From NCBI GenBank assembly GCA_902167985.1, contig CABHNZ010000005.1, positions 62,001 to 126,000 on the forward strand: 64,000 nucleotides of DNA, written 5' to 3'. Under the pieces are notes generated by a model, which saw only the letters and a list, made by a program, of their open reading frames with translations, had not been told where the DNA came from and made no database searches. Below are positions 59,282 to 64,000 of the stretch, one piece after another. The DNA is from Shinella sp. UYSO24 (GTDB taxonomy: Bacteria > Pseudomonadota > Alphaproteobacteria > Rhizobiales > Rhizobiaceae). Position 1 is the stretch's first letter, and every line of letters starts with the position of its first letter. A program made the position numbers and the translations under genes.

Positions 59282-61834
59282 TTACCCCACCCGCTCCACA
59301 AACCCGTCCAGAACCCGTTTCGATCCGGCCTTGTCGAACTCGATCGTCAGCTTGTTGCCTTCGATCGCGGTGATGTTGCCGTTGCCGAACTTGATGTGGA
59401 ACACCCGGTCGCCGACGAAATATTTCGAGGGCGTGTCGGCCACCGATTTCGCCACCAGCTCGCCGTCGATCGTGCGGCCGCGCGGGCCGCTTTCGCCATA
59501 GCCGATGCGTTCCACCGCATGGCCGGAGCGGCTGCCCCAGTTGTCGCGGGTGGCATCGGTCTTGTTCTGTTGAGCGCGCTTCCAGCCGGGGGTGGAATAA
59601 TTGTTGGCGAAGGGCTCGGCCTTGTCGAAACGCGACTGGCCGTAGCCACCGCGTCCGCCATATTGGCCGCCACCGCCGCCATAGCCGCCATAGCTCGTGT
59701 CGGAGGCCGCGACATCCACATGCACGGCCGGCAGTTCGTCAAGGAAGCGCGACGGCATGGTGGATTGCCAGAGCCCGTGGATGCGGCGGTTGGAGACGAA
59801 CCAGATGTGGCAGCGGTGCTTGGCGCGGGTGATGCCGACATAGGCCAGACGGCGTTCCTCCTCCAGCCCCGAACGGCCGCCTTCGTCCAGCGCGCGCTGG
59901 TGCGGGAAAAGACCTTCCTCCCAGCCGGGCAGGAAGACCGTATCGAATTCCAGACCCTTGGCCGAATGCAGCGTCATGATCGAGACGGCATCCATGTTCT
60001 CGTTCTGCTCGGTATCCATGACCAGCGAGACATGTTCGAGGAAGCCGCGCATGCTCTCGAAGGCTTCCATCGAGCGGATGAGTTCCTTCAGGTTTTCAAG
60101 CCTGCCGGGCGCTTCGGCCGTCTTGTCGTTCTTCCACATGTCGGTATAGCCCGACTCTTCGAGGATCTGCTCGGCAAGTTCCGTATGCGGCACGGTCTCG
60201 AGCCGCGTCTGCCAGTTGCGGAAACTCTGCACGACATCGAACAGCGCCTTGCGCGCCTTCGGCTTCAACTCGTCGGTCTCGATGATCTCGGCTGCCGCCT
60301 GCAGCATGGGGATGTCGCGGGCGCGGGCATAGTCGTGCAGGTAGCGCACCGTCGTGTCGCCCAGGCCGCGCTTCGGCGTGTTGATGATCCGCTCGAAGGC
60401 AAGATCGTCGGCCGGCTGGCAGACGAGCCGGTAATAGGCCATGGCATCGCGGATTTCGAGGCGCTCATAGAAGCGCGGGCCGCCGATGACGCGGTAGTTC
60501 AGGCCGAGCGTGACGAAACGGTCTTCGAATTCGCGCATCTGGAAGGAGGCGCGCACGAGGATCGCCATGTCGTTCAGCGCGTGCGGCTTGCCGCCCGCCG
60601 TGCCATTGCCGTCGCCGCGCTGCAGCCGTTCGATCTCCTCGCCGATGGCGCGGGCTTCTTCCTCGCTGTCCCAGGCGGCGTGGACGATGACCTTCTCGTC
60701 ATCCGGGTTGGTGCGGTCGGTGAACAGTGTCTTGCCGAGGCGGCCTTCGTTATGGGCGATCAGATGGCCGGCAGCGCCGAGAATATGCTCGGTGGAACGG
60801 TAGTTGCGCTCCAGCTTGATGACTTTCGCGCCGGGGAAATCCTTGTCGAAGCGGAGAATATTGTCCACTTCGGCGCCGCGCCAGCCATAGATGGACTGGT
60901 CGTCGTCACCGACGCAGCAGACATTCTGCGGCACGCTTCGGGCGCTGGGCCAGCAGCCTCAGCCACATATATTGCGCGACGTTGGTATCCTGATACTCGT
61001 CCACCAGCATGTAGCGGAATTTTCCTGATATTCGCGCAGGATATCCGGGTTCTGGCGGAAGACGGCGATCGGGTGCAACAGGAGGTCGCCGAAGTCGCAG
61101 GCATTCAGGGTTCTCAGGCGCGCCTGATAGGCGGCGTAAAGCTCGCGGCCTTTTCCGTTGGCAAGCGCGGGCATCGCCTTCCGGAATATCGGCGGGCAGA
61201 AGCGCCTTGTTCTTCCAGCCATCTATCATGTTGGCGAACTGGCGCGCCGGCCAGCGCTTGTCATCCAGACCTTCGGCCTGGATCAGCTGCTTGATCAGCC
61301 GGATCACGTCATCGGTATCGAGAATGGTGAAATCGGAGCGCAGGCCGGCCAGTTCCGCATGCCGGCGCAGGATCTTCACGCCGATCGAGTGGAAGGTGCC
61401 GAGCATGGCATGCCCTCGACGGCACCGCCGACGAGAACGCCGATGCGCTCCTTCATCTCGCGCGCCGCCTTGTTGGTGAAGGTGACGGCGAGGATCTGGC
61501 TCGGCCACGCCTTGCCGCTTTCCAGAATATGGGCGATGCGGGTGGTCAGGACCCGTGTCTTGCCGGTGCCGCGCGGCGAGAACCAGAACAGGCCCGTCAA
61601 TGGTTTCGACTGCTTCGCGCTGTTCCGGATTAAGGCCGGAGAGGTAGTCGGGTGCGGCCGGCCGGTTTCCGTCCCGCGCGGCCATGGCGCGCGCAGCAAT
61701 GCCGAGCCCGGCTGTTGCCTGCTGGGCGGGGCGTGCTGGGCTGCTCCTGCGGGCGTTGCGGGAGCGCCGCGCGACGGGCGGCGGGGTTCCGGCTCTTCAT
61801 CGAAGAACGGTATATCGTCGAAACTGTTCGTCAT
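59282..61834 (-). CDS. uvrD: DNA helicase II UvrD/PcrA family (about nine missing bases)
   Basis: The superfamily I 3'-5' helicase acts in nucleotide-excision and mismatch repair. Landmarks are [21 protein letters not shown], the Walker [87 protein letters not shown] and [11 protein letters not shown] Tudor-like tail ([17 protein letters not shown]) ends at 59282. The start is ATG 61834 (MTNSFDDIP). The first 300 codons are spread over three frames: bases are lost near 61670, 61580 (two), 61410, 61175 (two), 61020 and 60935 (two). The rest, from 60934, is intact. The repaired length is about 854 residues. The density of lesions in 0.75 kb is the highest in the window. Confidence 0.93.
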
Positions 61835-62152
61835 GCGGCTCAATGTAGTGATTCTGGTCGGAAAGACCAGAACGTGTTCCCTTTTCATTCCGCTATCCGC
61901 GCAGTTTCCCCTTGAGTTTTGCAGGGTTTGCGTCGGCAGGTGCCGTCATTCGGCCGCCATTCTGCCGGTGAGGGCGCAGTTTGCCGCTGATCTTCGATGC
62001 AACCTGCCACGTTTATCGGCAGTTGCCGGCATCCTGACATGTTCGTGAAATTCCGTGAGGTTAGAAGTCCATATCCGCCTTCTCAATGCCATTGCCAGTT
62101 GCTTATGAAGCGCGGATACTTGTGAAAATGGATACCGGAAGTGGAGAGGCGA
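61835..62152. other. Intergenic region between divergent uvrD and efflux genes
   Basis: There is no gene in these 318 bp. It should hold the promoters of uvrD (minus) and of the RND operon (plus). I see no clear operator palindrome and no divergent regulator gene next to the pump. Confidence 0.5.
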
Positions 62153-63355
62153 ATGCGGATCTGGAGCCAGCTGATGATTTCGGGAGCGGTGCTTCTGGCC
62201 GGGCTTGGCGGCTGGGTCTATGTCTCCGCTGATGCCGGGCGCACGCTGGTGTCGATGGGCGCGCCTGAAACGCTGGTCGGCGCGATCAATCCACAGGCGC
62301 TGGCACCCGCTTCGGACATCGCCGGTGCGCAGCCTTCCGTAACGTCAGGTGCCGGGCAGGGTGGCAACAGGCAGGGGCAAAATCAGGGTCGTGGTCAGGG
62401 ACAGCCGACGTTGGTCGCCGCCCGTGCGGTCTCGACCGGCACGGTCAACGATCGCCTCTCGGCGATCGGCAGCGGCGAGGCGATCCAGTCCGTCATCGTC
62501 ATGCCGCAGGCAACGGGGACGGTCGACGAGATCCTCGTGTCTTCCGGCGAGCGGGTCTCCAAGGGGCAGGTTCTGGTGCGGCTCGATGATGACGAGCAGG
62601 TCATCCTGCGCGATCAGGCGGCCGTTCTGTTGCGCAGCGCGCGGGAAAAATCGGAAAGCTACCGTAACCTGAAGAGCTTCTCGCGACTGGAGGTTCTCGA
62701 TGCGCAGATCGCCGCCGAAACGGCGCAGCTGGCGCTGACCAATGCCGAGCTGGCGTTGAAGCGCCGCGCTGTCGTGGCGCCGATCGATGGCATTGTCGGG
62801 ATTGTCGCCGTCAATATCGGCGATAATGTCACGACCACCAGCAATATCGTGCAGCTCGACAACCGCTCGGAACTGCTGGTCGATTTCTGGGCGCCGGAAC
62901 GGTTTGCCGTGCAGGTGAAGCGCGGCATGGCCGTCGATGCGGTGTCCGTCTCGCGGCCGGGGCAGACCTTTTCCGGCACTGTCGAGGCGGTCGATAACCG
63001 GGTCGATCCGGCCAGCCGTACGCTGCGCATCCGCGCCCGCATCCCGAATGGCGATGATACGTTGAGGGCCGGCATGTCCTTCGATGTCGCCATGCGCTTT
63101 GCCGGCGAGACCTATCCGTCGGTCGATCCGCTCTCGGTGCAATGGGATGCGAAGGGCTCGTTCGTCTGGCAGATCATCGACAACAAATCGGTCAAGACGC
63201 GGGTGCGGGTGGTGCAGCGCAATGCCGATGCCATTCTGGTCGCTGCCGAGCTGAAGGCGGGCGACAAGGTGGCGACCGAAGGTCTTCAGCGGGTGCGGGA
63301 GGGCGGTAGCGTCCGCGTCGCCGGCGAAAACCTGCCGGAGGTCGCCAGCCGATGA
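62153..63355 (+). CDS. RND efflux periplasmic adaptor (membrane fusion protein)
   Basis: The 400-residue adaptor has an N-terminal membrane segment (MISGAVLLAGLGGWVYV), a Gly/Gln-rich spacer (about residues 60-80), the lipoyl half-motifs IVMPQATGTVDEILVSSGERVSKGQVLVRL and IDGIVGIVAVNIGDNV around a short helical hairpin, then beta-barrel and membrane-proximal domains. It couples the inner-membrane RND pump to an outer-membrane channel. ATG 62153 with GGAGAGGCG upstream is preferred. The stop overlaps the pump start (ATGA at 63352). Confidence 0.93.
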   Translation: MRIWSQLMISGAVLLAGLGGWVYVSADAGRTLVSMGAPETLVGAINPQALAPASDIAGAQPSVTSGAGQGGNRQGQNQGRGQGQPTLVAARAVSTGTVNDRLSAIGSGEAIQSVIVMPQATGTVDEILVSSGERVSKGQVLVRLDDDEQVILRDQAAVLLRSAREKSESYRNLKSFSRLEVLDAQIAAETAQLALTNAELALKRRAVVAPIDGIVGIVAVNIGDNVTTTSNIVQLDNRSELLVDFWAPERFAVQVKRGMAVDAVSVSRPGQTFSGTVEAVDNRVDPASRTLRIRARIPNGDDTLRAGMSFDVAMRFAGETYPSVDPLSVQWDAKGSFVWQIIDNKSVKTRVRVVQRNADAILVAAELKAGDKVATEGLQRVREGGSVRVAGENLPEVASR

Positions 63356-64000
63356 GCGAACGCGACGATATTTTCGGGCCGGAGCGGCCATCCGGTTCCT
63401 TCGCGGCCGGTCCGGCTGCAAGGGGGCAGGAGAGCGCGCCGGAGAGCGGACAGGAGAATGCGCGGTCGAAACACGGGTTCACGGCGCTTTTCGTGCGACG
63501 GCCCGTTCTCGCCGCGGTTCTCAATACCCTGATGGTGGTGGCCGGTCTTGCGGCGCTCGTCGGCATCGAGGTGCGCGAGCTGCCCGATGTCGACCAGCCG
63601 GTCATCACGGTGCGGACCGAATATGACGGCGCCTCGGCGCAGACGATGGACCAGGAGGTGACGGATGTCATCGAGGGGGCCGTTGCGCGGGTGAGCGGGC
63701 TCAAGTCGATCTCGTCGGAATCGCAATTCGGTTCGAGCCGCGTGACGCTCGAATTTTCCGACAGCGTCGATCTGGCCGTTGCCGCAAACGACGTGCGCGA
63801 TGCGCTTGGCCGCGTCACCAACCAGCTGCCCGACGATGCCGACGAGCCGCGCATCATCAAGGCGGATTCCGACAGCCAGCCGATCATGCGGCTCGCCGTG
63901 ACGTCCTCGACGCTCTCGATGGAAGATCTGACGCTGCTGGTCGACAATGAAGTGTCGGACCGGCTGGCGGCCGTCGATGGCGTGGCGGATGTCGAACTCT
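63352..64000 (+). CDS. RND efflux inner-membrane pump (3' end outside window)
   Basis: This is the first 216 codons of a resistance-nodulation-division transporter. A hydrophilic start of about 45 residues precedes FVRRPVLAAVLNTLMVVAGLAAL (first membrane helix); then come VRELPDVDQPVITVRTEYDGAS, EVTDVIEGAVARVSGLKSISS and VTLEFSDSVDLAVAANDVRDALGRV, the standard porter-domain opening. The start overlaps the adaptor stop by 4 bp. The long hydrophilic N-terminus (about 40 residues more than AcrB) is unusual. The substrate cannot be told. Confidence 0.93.
   Translation, partial: MSERDDIFGPERPSGSFAAGPAARGQESAPESGQENARSKHGFTALFVRRPVLAAVLNTLMVVAGLAALVGIEVRELPDVDQPVITVRTEYDGASAQTMDQEVTDVIEGAVARVSGLKSISSESQFGSSRVTLEFSDSVDLAVAANDVRDALGRVTNQLPDDADEPRIIKADSDSQPIMRLAVTSSTLSMEDLTLLVDNEVSDRLAAVDGVADVEL

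Noticed and set aside
59234-61294. 686-codon open frame on the plus strand opposite uvrD
   Set aside because: It is a shadow of the minus-strand helicase in GC-rich DNA: no motifs, no start signal, and uvrD motifs are explicit on the other strand.

Overview
The window is a GC-rich chromosomal segment of an alphaproteobacterium, most probably a member of Rhizobiaceae or a close Rhizobiales relative. The evidence is the alphaproteobacterial dcw order, FtsZ with a very long Pro/Gln/Met-rich linker and an EIPAFLRRQ tail, a PPi-type phosphofructokinase, a CreA-family protein and a DUF2778 protein. I cannot name a genus. There are no insertion sequences, prophage genes, tRNAs, rRNA operons or CRISPR arrays.

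Layout. 0-8.3 kb: serine hydrolase (cut by the window edge), two lytic transglycosylases, a LysE-type exporter, pfp, a TerB/DnaJ protein coupled to an AmpD-like amidase, and an FAD amine oxidase. 8.4-8.8 kb: RNase P RNA. 9.2-29.9 kb: the division and cell-wall cluster rsmH-ftsL-ftsI-murE-murF-mraY-murD-ftsW-murG-murC-murB, two tiny coupled membrane proteins, a convergent MFS transporter that splits the cluster, then ddl-ftsQ-ftsA-ftsZ. 30.3-36.4 kb: lpxC, bamD, recN, ligA. 36.5-46.7 kb: small accessory genes (SnoaL-like protein, GNAT, higBA, exonuclease, CreA, FabI-like SDR, isochorismatase-like hydrolase), an mcp-cheW pair, a SCO1 protein, prmA and a DUF1127-like peptide. 47-59.2 kb: aminopeptidase P, azlCD, nicotinamidase, a trimeric autotransporter adhesin, a DUF2778 protein, an M20 hydrolase, an alpha/beta hydrolase and a PLP decarboxylase. 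59.3-64 kb: a UvrD helicase and an RND efflux pair that runs off the window.

How the genes work together. Most of the window builds and remodels the envelope. MurE/F/D/C/B, Ddl, MraY and MurG make lipid II. FtsW/I/L/Q/A/Z use it at the septum. Transglycosylases and amidases recycle it. LpxC and BamD serve the outer membrane.

Data quality. Eighteen genes are broken by about 31 missing bases (two sites could instead be a single inserted base), usually one base lost from a short homopolymer. The broken genes include ftsZ (twice), ftsI, murC, murE, murF, murG, ddl and uvrD (about nine bases). Because essential genes are hit this way, I read these as consensus or assembly errors, and I give the coordinates of the repaired genes.

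I did not find a clearly new multi-gene system. The best leads are the coupled micro-membrane genes behind murB, the MExPR repeat in the FtsZ linker, the inverted repeat in front of lpxC, the paired TTAACCAT sites before ddl, and the apparently leaderless higBA operon.
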